A stretch of DNA of 64,000 nt from Humibacter albus DSM 18994 (GCF_000421825.1 NZ_ATXT01000011.1:124001-188000), one strand, 5' to 3'; positions 34,107-43,539 are shown, counted from the first letter of the stretch. The notes: generated by a model from the sequence alone, not told the origin. A program made the numbers and translations.

Positions 34107-34963
34107 GCACAGAACTCGCGATCGAAGGCCGCGGAGTGGTGCGGGACCGAGGCCGATTTCGGCTCGGCCCTGTGGACCTCACTCTGCCGCGTGGCCAGGT
34201 GATGGGCCTGGTCGGGCCGAATGGTTCGGGGAAGACGACGCTGATCAAGGCCATCCTCGGCATGACGGCTCTCGATGCAGGCACCCTGTCGGTGCTGGGT
34301 ACCGCTCCTGAGCGTGCGAAGGGATCCGTCTGCGCTGTGCTCGACGCGAAGTTCTTCGTTCCGGGATGGAGCGTGGCCCAGGCGGTCCGCGCGATTCGTC
34401 CGTTCTATCCGAACTGGGACCAGAACTACGCGGAGTCCCTGCTCGCGCGATTCACGCTCGATCCGGATGCCAAGGTGAAGGAGCTCTCCCACGGCGAAGG
34501 CAACAAGCTCGCCCTGGTGCTCGCGCTGGCTCCGCTCCCCGAGCTCGCGGTGCTGGACGAGCCGACAAGCGGCCTCGATCCCCTCACGCGTGAAGAAGTC
34601 ATGCAGGTGATCCGCGACTACATGGCCCGGCGAGACAGCAGCGTTCTGTTCTCGACGCACATCCCCGCGGATCTCGGCGGAATCGCCGATCAACTGGTCG
34701 CCGTACGTGCCGGCCGGGTGGTCTATTCGGGGCACATGGACGCTCTCACGGAGGTGTTCTTCGCCGTGCGCGGCACGAATGACGATCTTCTTCCGCTCCG
34801 CGATCGCCTCATCGGGGCGCGGTCCACCACCACGAACTTCGAAGCGATAGTGCGAGCCGTCGACTCCGGTGGCTTGCCGTCTTCGGTGCTCGTCGAAGAA
34901 GCCAGCATCGACGACGTGGTCAAAGCACTCGCCGTTCCCGTCACGGAAGGAATCGCCCGATGA
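34103..34963 (+). CDS. ABC transporter ATP-binding protein
   Basis: The 286-residue ATPase has Walker A GPNGSGKT, a signature that reads ELSHGEGNK instead of LSGGQ, and Walker B LAVLDEPTSGLDP, with the switch His in STHIPAD. The C-terminal 80 residues are an extension with no ATPase motif, a form typical of YtrB/EcsA-like exporters. A GAGGAGG ribosome binding site lies upstream of the GTG. It overlaps the GntR gene before it and the permease gene after it. Confidence 0.92.
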   Translation: MSTELAIEGRGVVRDRGRFRLGPVDLTLPRGQVMGLVGPNGSGKTTLIKAILGMTALDAGTLSVLGTAPERAKGSVCAVLDAKFFVPGWSVAQAVRAIRPFYPNWDQNYAESLLARFTLDPDAKVKELSHGEGNKLALVLALAPLPELAVLDEPTSGLDPLTREEVMQVIRDYMARRDSSVLFSTHIPADLGGIADQLVAVRAGRVVYSGHMDALTEVFFAVRGTNDDLLPLRDRLIGARSTTTNFEAIVRAVDSGGLPSSVLVEEASIDDVVKALAVPVTEGIAR

Positions 34964-35643
34964 GCAGCCACCTCGCCCTGCGCCGGACGCACACACCCGC
35001 ACCCCTGGCCGGCTGGTCCCGATTCGTGATGCTCGATCTGCATTCGCTCCTCCCCTTCGTGAAGACGATCGTGATCACGTTCGCGGTCATGATCCTCCTC
35101 GGGGTGACCACGGCTCCGAACCTCCAGATCGCACAGACGATCGTGGCTCTCGGCGTCATCATGGCCGTTCCGCTGAACCTCTTCGCCGCAGACGAGCAGG
35201 CCGGACTCGAGTTGCTGTACCAGATCCTGCCGATCCGCAAGCGCACGCGCGTCGTCGGGCGCTACGCCACGGTCTTGCTGACCACCCTGGCCGCCGTTGT
35301 CGTGGGAACCGGATCCACGCTCATTGAGGCAGCGGTCACGAACGTCCCGTCCGGCGGCCTGCTCGTCGGCGTCGGCACGCTGATCGCGGCGGCCCTGATC
35401 GTGCAAGCGGTCCAGCTTCCGCTCTACTTCGCGCTCGGCTACCAGAGGGCGCGCCTGCTCAATTTCGCTCTGCTCGCCGTGGCTGCTCTGCTCATCATCC
35501 TGGCGATCAAGCAGATATCACCGGCGGGGGTCGCTGAGATTCCGCAGGCAGTCGTGCTCGGTGGAAGCGTGCTGGTCGCGGTGATCTGCTATGCGCTGTC
35601 GGCGTGGCTCTCGTACAGCTGGTACCGCCGCCGTGAGTTCTGA
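34960..35643 (+). CDS. ABC-2 type permease
   Basis: The 227-residue protein has six hydrophobic segments arranged like ABC-2 exporter permeases, beginning with a basic cytoplasmic N-terminus and the FVMLDLHSLLPFVKTI helix. The cytoplasmic loop ADEQAGLELLYQILPIRKRTRVVGRY is the probable coupling helix. It completes the GntR-ATPase-permease cassette, an arrangement used for export of, or defence against, peptide or envelope-active compounds. The substrate is not shown by sequence. Confidence 0.85.
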   Translation: MSSHLALRRTHTPAPLAGWSRFVMLDLHSLLPFVKTIVITFAVMILLGVTTAPNLQIAQTIVALGVIMAVPLNLFAADEQAGLELLYQILPIRKRTRVVGRYATVLLTTLAAVVVGTGSTLIEAAVTNVPSGGLLVGVGTLIAAALIVQAVQLPLYFALGYQRARLLNFALLAVAALLIILAIKQISPAGVAEIPQAVVLGGSVLVAVICYALSAWLSYSWYRRREF

Positions 35644-35806
35644 GGAACCGCGCTGTGCGATGAGCGCGTGCAGCCGGTGGGGCGCGCCGGATGAACCGCG
35701 GCGGGCGCGCATTCCGACGCGCGCTCAGCGCGGCTGCTTCGATTCTTGGTGAATTCTGAGCGTCGGATTCCTAGCGTCGGAGCCTTGCTGTTGAGAAAGG
35801 CCGACC

Positions 35807-36523
35807 ATGCCCATCCTGCAGAAGAGTGGCCGGAGTGTTCTCTTCATCCACGTGCCGAAGGCGGGAGGTTCCGCCGTCGAGGCCGCGTTCAAAGCATCCG
35901 GGTACACAGTGCCGTCGAGCACCCTCGACGGGCGGAACGAACCCGGAAGCCTCAACACATTGCGGCGGTGCAGCCCCCAGCACATGCATGCCCCGATGCT
36001 GCGGATGAACTTCCGGCTGCACCGATTCGACGCGATCTTCATGGTGGTGCGCGACCCGATCGAGCGATTCCGGTCGGAGTACCTGTGGAGGCATCGGGGA
36101 ACGAGCCCGGCCATCGAGGCCGACGAGGTGGAGTCGTGGGGCCTGAGCCGATTGCGTGCGTACCGTCGCGACAACTTCGTCGATGACAACCACGTTCGGC
36201 CCCAGTGGCAGTTCGTTGTGCCGAAGGCCGTCGTCTATCGGCTCGAGGACGGGCTCGAGAGCGCTTTCGCCGACCTGAACCACCGTTTCGGGCTGCAGAT
36301 CGTTCCGGAAGCACGCCAGGTGCGCACGGCGCAGAGCGCGACAGGAAGACCGAGCGCAGACGTCGAGATCTCGTCCCGACTGCAGACGGCATTGCGGCGC
36401 TTCTACCGCCGCGACTACGAGCAGTTCGGCTACGGACGCGTGTGCTTCCCCCGAGTGCGCCGCTGGGGAGCAGGCCTTTCGGCCGCCAGCCGCCGCGCGG
36501 CGACGGAACTGCGCTCCCGATGA
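35807..36523 (+). CDS. Sulfotransferase-family protein
   Basis: The 238-residue protein has the PAPS-binding motifs of sulfotransferases: the 5'-phosphosulfate loop HVPKAGGSAVE at residues 15-25 and the 3'-phosphate motif FMVVRDPIERFRSEY around residue 80. It matches the Sulfotransfer_2 family that modifies carbohydrates. No transmembrane segment is seen, so it acts in the cytoplasm. A GAGAAAGG ribosome binding site sets the ATG. It is followed by the glycerophosphotransferase fusion, suggesting modification of a cell-surface glycan. No PAPS synthesis genes are in the window. Confidence 0.85.
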   Translation: MPILQKSGRSVLFIHVPKAGGSAVEAAFKASGYTVPSSTLDGRNEPGSLNTLRRCSPQHMHAPMLRMNFRLHRFDAIFMVVRDPIERFRSEYLWRHRGTSPAIEADEVESWGLSRLRAYRRDNFVDDNHVRPQWQFVVPKAVVYRLEDGLESAFADLNHRFGLQIVPEARQVRTAQSATGRPSADVEISSRLQTALRRFYRRDYEQFGYGRVCFPRVRRWGAGLSAASRRAATELRSR

Positions 36524-36531
36524 AGGGCGGT

Positions 36532-36546
36532 GTCCGGCTTCCGGAC
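36532..36546. terminator. Short hairpin after the sulfotransferase gene
   Basis: GTCCGG and CCGGAC close a three-base CTT loop nine bases after the stop. There is no T-run. It may be an attenuator or terminator before the fusion gene. Confidence 0.35.
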
Positions 36547-36654
36547 CCGGGATGCGGTCAGTCGCGGAGCCTGCGTCGTCGCGTGATTCCTTAGCGAAGT
36601 CTTTGATCGACGCGTGAAGACTCGACGGTCCACCCACCGCTCGGGAGTCCGCAC

Positions 36655-39354
36655 GTGAAGTCACCCCTCGCACGTCTCCGTCGCTTCGCGACACAAGTCC
36701 GCCGCGGCGCGCGATTCGACCACCACGCCTACTGGCGTCGTCGGCCACTCCGCGCTGACACCGTGATGTACGAGTCGTTCTCGGGCAATGGCGCGCTGTG
36801 CAATCCGGAGGCCATTTTCCGCGGGCTGAAGGCGAACCCGGAATTCGCCGGCCTCAAACACGTCTGGGTGCTCGCCCAGCGGGACTCCGCTCCGGAGCTC
36901 GTGCGGGAGTTCTCCGGCGATCGCCGCGTGAGCTTCGTGCGCTACCGCAGCACCGCCTACTTCAAGGCGCTGGCGACGAGCCGATTCCTGATCAACAACG
37001 CCACCTTTCCCGCCGAGTTCGGCAAGCGCGACGGGCAGATCTATCTCAACACGTGGCACGGGACCCCGCTCAAGCGCATGGGGTTCGACATGCCGGACGG
37101 CGCGCTCGAATCGGCGAACACCGTACGCAACCTGCTCTGTGCCGACTACATCCTGGCCGCCAACGACTTCATGGCGGAGCGCATGTACGAGGACGCCTAT
37201 CGCTTGCGCAATGTGTACACGGGCAGGATCATCACCGAGGGTTATCCCCGGATCGACCGGCAGAGGCTCGATCCCCGCGCAAAGGCCGCTGTGCGGGACC
37301 TGCTCGAGCACGACGGCCTGGAGATCGGCGATCGCGACATCGTCCTCTACGCACCTACCTGGCACGGCGACAGCTTCCGCAACCCCGAGGACGACATCGA
37401 CGAGCTCGTGGACGCCGTCGACCGGATGCAGCGGACGCTCGGCACCGAGCACGTCGTGCTGCTCAAGACGCACCAGGTCGTACACCGGTTCGCCGAGTCG
37501 AGGCCGCGGCTGCGTCGCATCCTGGTGCCGAACTCGGTGCCGACGAACGTGGTTCTCGGAATCACCTCGGGTGTCGTCACCGATTTCTCGTCGATCTTCT
37601 TCGACTACCTGGCCACGGGCGGACCTGTCGTGTTCTACAGCCCCGACCCGCTCGACTATTCGACGAGCCGCGGAACCTACTTCTCTGCCGAGGAGCTGCC
37701 CGGACCCGTGGTGACGGAGCCCGAGTCCGCTGGCCGGCGCATGCGTGAGCTGCTCGGCGGGAGCGACCGCGGCCCGGCCTATGCGACATGGCGGCAGCGA
37801 TTCACACCTCGAGATGACGGCCAAGCGACCGAGCGGATCATCGACATCGTCTTCCGCGGCCGAACGGCGGGGTATGACGTGCGTCCGGCGGCGTCCGATG
37901 GCCGCGAGAGGCTGCTCTTGTTCCTCGGCGGGATGCGGTCGAACGGCATCACCACGGCGGCGATGAACCTGCTCGACGAGATCGACCACGCCCGTTACGA
38001 CGTGACAGTGCTCATGGCGTACTCGCGCCGACGATGGCACCGGGCGAACCAGAACCGCATCCCCGACACGGTGCGTCGGCTCTATCGGGTCGGTGGCATG
38101 AACGGCAGCAAGTGGGAGCACGGGCGGCGCAAGCTGGACGAACGCCGTGGGAGGGTTGCGTGGCATGCAGACCCCGCGCGTCACGCGCACCTCTGGGACG
38201 ACGAATGGAGGCGGGTGTTCGGCGACGCGAGGTTCGACTGGGTCGCCGACTTCAGCGGATACAGCCCGTTCTGGGCCACCCTGCTCCTGCACTCCCCCGC
38301 CGCTCCGCGGGCCATCTGGCTGCACAACGAAATGGTCGCGGATCGACAGCGCGAGGTACGCGGCAGAAAGCGCATGCTGCGCAGCCTCGGCCACGTGTTC
38401 GACCTGTATGGGTCGTACGATCGCCTCGTCTCGGTATCGCCTCGGCTCACCGAGCTGAACCGGAACGAGTTGGCGCGGTACGCCCCCGCGGACCGCTTCG
38501 TCACCGTGCGCAACCTGCCCAACGTTCGACAGGTCCGCTCGGGAGCGCGACAGGCGCTGGAAGAGCTCGATGGGCATCCGGTCGATCCCGACTCCGGACA
38601 GGTGCTGGTTCCCGAGTGGGTCGAGCGGCTCCGGGAGCACCGCGGCCGGTGGTTCGTCACGGTTGGTCGCCTCTCGCCGGAGAAGAACCACGCGCGGCTG
38701 ATCCGGGCGTTCTCGGCGGTACGGGCACGGAACCCGGATGTGCGCCTGCTCGTCGTCGGGACCGGCCCGCTCCGGGAGAAACTGCAGTCTCAGATCGACA
38801 CCCTCGGTCTGAGTGACGTCGTGACGATGACGGGTGCGTACCAGAATCCGTTCGCGATCATGGCGGCGGCGGACTGCTTCGTGATGTCCAGCCACTATGA
38901 AGGTCAGCCGATGGTGCTCTTGGAAGCGGCCGTCTGCCGCTTGCCGATCGTCTCCACGGCGTTCGCCTCTGTTCTCGACGCGCTGCCGGACGACAGCATC
39001 CACATCGTCGAGCAGAGCGACAAAGCGTTGCGGGACGGCATGCTCGCCTTCCTGGACGGCCGTGTGCCGCCGAGCCGGCTCGACGTCCCCGCGTATCGGG
39101 CCGAGGCTCTGCGCGAGTTCACCGACATCGTCTCGTCTGCCCGGAGCGTGTCCGCTCGGAGCGCGATCGGAGAGGAACCCGCGATCGGAGAGGAACCTGG
39201 GACGCATGCGGGCGCTTCTGCGCGGTTGAGCGCGAATCCACCGGAGAATCGAGGTGGTTCGACAACGCACGACCGAGCACGAGAGGACGCACCGAATGAT
39301 GGCAGTGGACGACATCGAGGCATCCCGATCGTATCTGCTCCTGATCGAGGATGA
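36655..39354 (+). CDS. Fusion of CDP-glycerol glycerophosphotransferase and GT4 glycosyltransferase
   Basis: The 899-residue protein joins two envelope-polymer enzymes. Residues of about 40-385 form a TagF/TarF-type CDP-glycerol:glycerophosphate transferase: NTWHGTPLKRMGFD with the catalytic-type His (H135), YAPTWHG (about 232), and VVTDFSSIFFDYL near the C-terminal edge. Residues of about 420-820 form a GT-B glycosyltransferase of family 4: GRLSPEKNHARLIRAF and the EGQPMVLLEA (EX7E) motif. No membrane helices are visible. The GTG start has GGGAG eight bases upstream. The last 70 residues are low in complexity, with IGEEP repeated, and the gene overlaps the response-regulator start by 59 bases, so the true end of the folded protein is probably near residue 830. 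Confidence 0.9.
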   Translation: MKSPLARLRRFATQVRRGARFDHHAYWRRRPLRADTVMYESFSGNGALCNPEAIFRGLKANPEFAGLKHVWVLAQRDSAPELVREFSGDRRVSFVRYRSTAYFKALATSRFLINNATFPAEFGKRDGQIYLNTWHGTPLKRMGFDMPDGALESANTVRNLLCADYILAANDFMAERMYEDAYRLRNVYTGRIITEGYPRIDRQRLDPRAKAAVRDLLEHDGLEIGDRDIVLYAPTWHGDSFRNPEDDIDELVDAVDRMQRTLGTEHVVLLKTHQVVHRFAESRPRLRRILVPNSVPTNVVLGITSGVVTDFSSIFFDYLATGGPVVFYSPDPLDYSTSRGTYFSAEELPGPVVTEPESAGRRMRELLGGSDRGPAYATWRQRFTPRDDGQATERIIDIVFRGRTAGYDVRPAASDGRERLLLFLGGMRSNGITTAAMNLLDEIDHARYDVTVLMAYSRRRWHRANQNRIPDTVRRLYRVGGMNGSKWEHGRRKLDERRGRVAWHADPARHAHLWDDEWRRVFGDARFDWVADFSGYSPFWATLLLHSPAAPRAIWLHNEMVADRQREVRGRKRMLRSLGHVFDLYGSYDRLVSVSPRLTELNRNELARYAPADRFVTVRNLPNVRQVRSGARQALEELDGHPVDPDSGQVLVPEWVERLREHRGRWFVTVGRLSPEKNHARLIRAFSAVRARNPDVRLLVVGTGPLREKLQSQIDTLGLSDVVTMTGAYQNPFAIMAAADCFVMSSHYEGQPMVLLEAAVCRLPIVSTAFASVLDALPDDSIHIVEQSDKALRDGMLAFLDGRVPPSRLDVPAYRAEALREFTDIVSSARSVSARSAIGEEPAIGEEPGTHAGASARLSANPPENRGGSTTHDRAREDAPNDGSGRHRGIPIVSAPDRG

Positions 39355-39979
39355 TGCGAAGCTCGGCCCGCTCATGGCGAAGGCGCTCGCTGCGTCGTTC
39401 GAGGTGGAACTCGTGCCCGACGGGCGAGACGGATACGACCGCGCCGTCACCGGCGACCACGACGTCATGGTCATCGACCGCCGACTGCCACGGCTCGACG
39501 GGCTGAGCATCGTGCAGATGCTGCGCCGTGCCCGCGTAACGACACCGATCCTGCTGCTGACGGCCCTGGGCACGACGGGAGACAAGGTGGACGGGCTCGA
39601 CGCGGGGGCGAACGACTACCTGGTCAAGCCGTTCGAGTACGACGAGCTGTTCGCGAGGCTCCGTGCGCTGACCCGGCGTTTCGATCCGCAGGGCGCGGCG
39701 CTCCCGATCGGCGAATGGACCTTCTACCCCGACGACGGATGCATCTACTCGCCGCACATCGGACGCATCCTTCTGACACCGCGCGAGACCGATCTGCTGC
39801 GACTGTTCGCGGAGAACCCCGACCGCACATACTCGCGCGAGCAGATCCTGCGCGCCGTGTTCAGCACGGAGGACCAGCCGGGGACCGTGGACACGTACGT
39901 TCACTACTTGCGACGCAAAACCGATCGCGACGTGGTCCTCACCGTGCGCCGCCGCGGGTACCGGCTGGGGCAGCTGTGA
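39296..39979 (+). CDS. OmpR/PhoB-family response regulator
   Basis: The 227-residue protein has a receiver domain with the acidic pair in LLIEDDAKLG, the phosphoacceptor D61 in VMVIDRRLPRLDG, and the conserved Lys in YLVKPFEYDE. The C-terminal winged helix carries LTPRETDLLRLFAENP and VDTYVHYLRRK. A GAGAGGA ribosome binding site precedes adjacent ATG codons (39296 or 39299). It overlaps the end of the fusion gene by 59 bases and the histidine kinase by four (GTGA). The close linkage suggests it regulates wall-polymer or envelope genes. Confidence 0.93.
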   Translation: MMAVDDIEASRSYLLLIEDDAKLGPLMAKALAASFEVELVPDGRDGYDRAVTGDHDVMVIDRRLPRLDGLSIVQMLRRARVTTPILLLTALGTTGDKVDGLDAGANDYLVKPFEYDELFARLRALTRRFDPQGAALPIGEWTFYPDDGCIYSPHIGRILLTPRETDLLRLFAENPDRTYSREQILRAVFSTEDQPGTVDTYVHYLRRKTDRDVVLTVRRRGYRLGQL

Positions 39980-40968
39980 GCCGGCGGCTTCCTCGCGGCG
40001 CGGACGCCACAGCGATCGCCCGTGCCTCGCGACGCGTCACCGTGCAGATCACGGTCGCCGCCGCTGCGATCGTCGTGCTGGTGGTCGTGGCGTCGGTGGC
40101 GTTCATCATCGACCAGTCACAGCCGAGCGAGCTGCTCGAGAAGCCGGCACCCGGACAGACGAAGATCTACGTCGATGCGAACGACACGCTGATCGCCCTC
40201 GTCGTTGTGGGCGTGATCGCCATCGTGCTCGCAGGGCTCCTCAGCTGGGTTATCGCGAGACGTGCGGTCCGACCGCTCGGCGAGGCGCTGCGCATGCAGC
40301 GCACCTTCGTGGCGGATGCCAGCCACGAGCTGCGTACGCCCGTCGCGGTCGTCGCGGCGCGGGCCGAGCTGCTGCGGCAGGAGAACGAGCAGGGCGTGAC
40401 GAGCGCGCGCACTGTGGCGGAGCTGCAGGACGACGTGCGCGTGCTCGGAGACGTCATCACCGATCTGCTGCTGGCGGTGTCCCCGCCGTCGGAGGCGGAG
40501 CCCGTGCGCCGGATCGACGTCGGAGAGCTCGTCGGACACACAGTGAACGACCTGCGGATCCTGGCGGACGAGAGGGGCGTCACGCTCGCCTTCGACGTGC
40601 ACGAGCAGTTGTCGACGACCGTGCCTCAGAGCACTCTGCGTCGCTGCGTCGTCGCTCTCGTGGACAACGCGGTCGGCCACTCGCCTTCAGGCGGCATCGT
40701 GGATGTGGCGGTCGGGGCGGGGCGGGACCGCTCGCGGTTCGAGTTGTCCGTGACCGACCACGGCACGGGCATCCTCGGCATCGAGCTCGACCGGGTGTTC
40801 GACCGGTTCGCACGCGGGCACGGCACGACGGAGGGGGCGGGGCGCGTCGGGTTCGGCATCGGGCTCGCCCTGGTGCGCGACATCGCCGACCGTTACGGCG
40901 GAAGCGTCGCAGTCAGCGACACGTCGACGCAAGGCACAACGCTCACACTCTCACTGCCGCGCGCGTGA
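39976..40968 (+). CDS. Sensor histidine kinase
   Basis: The 330-residue protein has two transmembrane helices (about residues 20-45 and 75-95) bounding a short extracellular loop of about 30 residues, then a HisKA domain with the phosphorylated H117 in DASHELRTPVAV, and a HATPase_c domain with the N box VALVDNAVGHS, DHGTGI and GFGIGLALV. The short sensor loop suggests intramembrane or lipid-linked sensing. It is coupled to the response regulator and is a cognate pair by position. Confidence 0.92.
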   Translation: MSRRLPRGADATAIARASRRVTVQITVAAAAIVVLVVVASVAFIIDQSQPSELLEKPAPGQTKIYVDANDTLIALVVVGVIAIVLAGLLSWVIARRAVRPLGEALRMQRTFVADASHELRTPVAVVAARAELLRQENEQGVTSARTVAELQDDVRVLGDVITDLLLAVSPPSEAEPVRRIDVGELVGHTVNDLRILADERGVTLAFDVHEQLSTTVPQSTLRRCVVALVDNAVGHSPSGGIVDVAVGAGRDRSRFELSVTDHGTGILGIELDRVFDRFARGHGTTEGAGRVGFGIGLALVRDIADRYGGSVAVSDTSTQGTTLTLSLPRA

Positions 40969-41003
40969 GCCGACGTGCGGTGGTCGTCCTGGAGGAGAAA
41001 CCT

Positions 41004-41025
41004 CTCAGGGGTGCCCATCCCTGAG
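41004..41025. terminator. Hairpin after the histidine kinase
   Basis: CTCAGGG and CCCTGAG close an eight-base loop 36 bases after the kinase stop. It lacks a T-run, so it is only a candidate terminator. Confidence 0.35.
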
Positions 41026-41060
41026 TCGGTTCTGGGAATACGGCGCCTTGACTGCCGAAT

Positions 41061-42593
41061 GTGCTGCAGTTCGCCGTTCCTCTCGCGGCGCCGAGCGTAC
41101 CCCGTGCCGACCGGCGCTCGTTGCCCGTCGTTGCACTCGTCTCCGGGGTCGTCGCCGCGCTGATCGCCCTCCTGGGGTCGTGGGTCCCGTCACTGTGGGG
41201 CGACGAGGCGGCCAGCCTTCTGTCCGCGAAGCGGCCGCTGAGCAGCCTCTTCATGATGCTCGGGCACGTGGATGCCGTGCACGGCACCTACTACGTGCTC
41301 CTGCACCTCTGGATCGGGCTGGTCGGCACGAGCCCGTTCGCGATCAGACTGCCCAGCGCGATCGCCATCGGCATCGGGGCCGCCGCGGTCGTCTGGATGT
41401 GCGGCCGCCTCGGGACGATGCGCCTCGCGATCGTTGCCGGGGCCGTCGCGGCCGTGCTTCCGCGTCTCACCTATGCGGGTGAGGAGACCCGAGCGTACGC
41501 ATTCGACGCCGCGATAGCCGCGGTACTCTGCGCCGTCGTGGCCGAGATCGCGCTTCGGCGCAGGCGCACCCGCCGGCTGTGGGTCGTCTACGCCGTGGTT
41601 CTCGCAGTCGGCACCTACATGTTCCTCTACGTCGCGCTGATGGCCGTCGCGATCGGGGTCTTCCTGCTGCTCATCCCCGATCTGAGAGCGCAGTTGCGGG
41701 CCTGGGCGGTCGGCACGGCGGCCGCCGCAGTCGCAGCGTCGCCGGTCATCGTCTTCGCGCTGGCGGAGCGGGGCCAGGTCGCCTATCTCGCGCATCGCAC
41801 CGAGGTGACCACGCAGTCCGTGCTCGTGCAGATGTGGTTCTGGTCGTGGCCCTTCGCCGTGACCGCCTGGGCACTCATCGTCGTCGCGATCATCGCTGCG
41901 GTGCTGGGACTGCGCCGCCGACGTGGGCGGACCGAGCCGGTCGAAGCCCGGGTTCTGCTCGTCGCGCTCTCCGCGTGTTGGCTGGTGATCCCGATCGGTC
42001 TGCTCGTGGCATCCAGCCCGATCATCGCCGGGTTCACCGCACGGTACGGCACGTTCGCAGCCCTCGCCGCTGCCGTGCTGATGGCCTGTGGAACCGACGC
42101 GCTGGGCCGCCGGGCCTGGTGGAACGTCGTCGCCACGGCCGTCGTCGTGGCACTCGCCGTGCCGGTGTGGATGGGCCAGCGCACTGCGTATGCGATGAAC
42201 CAGTCCGACTGGGACGCGATCGCCGTCACTGTGGAAACGCACGCGCGGGCCCGCGACGGCATCGTGTTCGACGAGTCGAGCCGGCCGTCGCGGCGCACCC
42301 GCCTGGCGATGGACACCGATCCGGATGCCTTCACTTCGGTCGCCGATCTCACGCTGCGGTCGTCCTACCCGCACAATCCGACCTGGCACGACACCGCGTA
42401 CACGGTCACGCGAGCCGCGGACCTGGGACGATTCGCAGGCGTGGACCGTGTGTGGATCGTCGAATACTCCATCGTGCACGGCTCGTCACGACACACTGAT
42501 ACCTGGGGAATCGGCTCACTCGAACGCCTCGGGTACCACGAGACCGCCCGCTATCCGAACCATCGCAGCGTGGTCTACCTCTTCACCCGATGA
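41061..42593 (+). CDS. GT39/ArnT-like membrane glycosyltransferase
   Basis: The 510-residue protein has about 11 transmembrane helices and the GT-C signature region. After the first helix comes SLWGDEAASLL, where the acidic DE pair is the probable catalytic site, and then HVDAVHGTYYVLLHLW. The C-terminal 130 residues form a soluble extracellular domain. Such enzymes transfer a sugar from a lipid carrier to a glycan or protein on the outside. The start is taken at GTG 41061. The gene follows the two-component system by 92 bases and may be part of its surface-polymer regulon. Confidence 0.82.
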   Translation: MLQFAVPLAAPSVPRADRRSLPVVALVSGVVAALIALLGSWVPSLWGDEAASLLSAKRPLSSLFMMLGHVDAVHGTYYVLLHLWIGLVGTSPFAIRLPSAIAIGIGAAAVVWMCGRLGTMRLAIVAGAVAAVLPRLTYAGEETRAYAFDAAIAAVLCAVVAEIALRRRRTRRLWVVYAVVLAVGTYMFLYVALMAVAIGVFLLLIPDLRAQLRAWAVGTAAAAVAASPVIVFALAERGQVAYLAHRTEVTTQSVLVQMWFWSWPFAVTAWALIVVAIIAAVLGLRRRRGRTEPVEARVLLVALSACWLVIPIGLLVASSPIIAGFTARYGTFAALAAAVLMACGTDALGRRAWWNVVATAVVVALAVPVWMGQRTAYAMNQSDWDAIAVTVETHARARDGIVFDESSRPSRRTRLAMDTDPDAFTSVADLTLRSSYPHNPTWHDTAYTVTRAADLGRFAGVDRVWIVEYSIVHGSSRHTDTWGIGSLERLGYHETARYPNHRSVVYLFTR

Positions 42594-42647
42594 CCCCATC
42601 CGATCGCGGCGCCGCACGCCGCGCCACCCGAAGGAACACATACTCCC

Positions 42648-43436
42648 ATGACGGTCATGCCCGGTCGCACTCGGATGCTCACGACTCGAGCGCGCCGGGT
42701 ACCCGACCCGTCGGTGTTGTTCTGGATCACCAAGGGTGTCTCCACCGCCATGGGCGAGGCAGTGTCGGACTTCTCCATCCGCGTGCTCCCGCCGGTGGCC
42801 GCCGTGCTCGCGGGCTTCGTACTTTTCGCCCTCGTGCTGTGCCTGCAGTTCTCGCGCCGGCGGTACACACCCTGGGTGTACTGGTCCACCGTGGGCATGG
42901 TCGGCGTCTTCGGCACGATGGCCGCCGATGTGATGCACGTCGTGCTCGGTGTTCCTTATCTCTACTCCACGCTGTTCTACGCCGCCGTGCTCGCCGCGGT
43001 GTTCCTGCTCTGGCACCGGGTCGAGCGCACCCTGTCGGTGCACGACATCGTCTCCTCCCGCCGCGAGGCGTTCTACTGGGCCGCGGTCGTCGCCACGTTC
43101 GCCATGGGGACCGCTCTCGGCGACCTCGCCGCGGTCGGGTTCGGGCTGGGCTATCTCGCCTCCATCGGCGTGTTCGCGCTCGTGATCCTCATTCCAGTCG
43201 TCGGCTTCCGGTTCGGCCGGTGGAACGCGGTCTTCTCATTCTGGTTCGCCTACGTGATCACGCGGCCGCTCGGGGCATCCATCGCTGACTGGCTCGGCAA
43301 GCCGCGTTCGAATGGCGGCGTCGGGTTCGGTGACGGATGGGTGTCGCTCGGGCTCGTCATCGTGATGGCCGCACTCGTGGCGGTCATGGCGGTGCGCACA
43401 TGGCGGCGAGGACTCGTGTCGGCACTCGAGACGTAG
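42648..43436 (+). CDS. COG4705-like multi-pass membrane protein
   Basis: The 262-residue protein has about seven hydrophobic helices with paired repeats, for example WITKGVSTAMGEAVSDF and FYWAAVVATFAMGTALGDL, which look like an internal duplication. This is the pattern of the conserved membrane-anchored family COG4705. No biochemical role is established. It starts with ATG 54 bases after the glycosyltransferase, and may be co-transcribed with it. Confidence 0.82.
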   Translation: MTVMPGRTRMLTTRARRVPDPSVLFWITKGVSTAMGEAVSDFSIRVLPPVAAVLAGFVLFALVLCLQFSRRRYTPWVYWSTVGMVGVFGTMAADVMHVVLGVPYLYSTLFYAAVLAAVFLLWHRVERTLSVHDIVSSRREAFYWAAVVATFAMGTALGDLAAVGFGLGYLASIGVFALVILIPVVGFRFGRWNAVFSFWFAYVITRPLGASIADWLGKPRSNGGVGFGDGWVSLGLVIVMAALVAVMAVRTWRRGLVSALET

Positions 43437-43539
43437 TCGACGATACGGGATGCCGCGAGTGCGCAACCGGAGAGTCGGATCCGCGGCTGCACGGGCGCCC
43501 GCGGATCCGGCATCCGTGTTCTGGGCATTCGTGGGGCGG

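Noticed and set aside
36661-39585. A 974-codon minus-strand frame opposite the fusion gene
   Set aside because: The plus strand encodes recognisable TagF and GT4 motifs, and the antisense product is Arg/His rich without any family signature.
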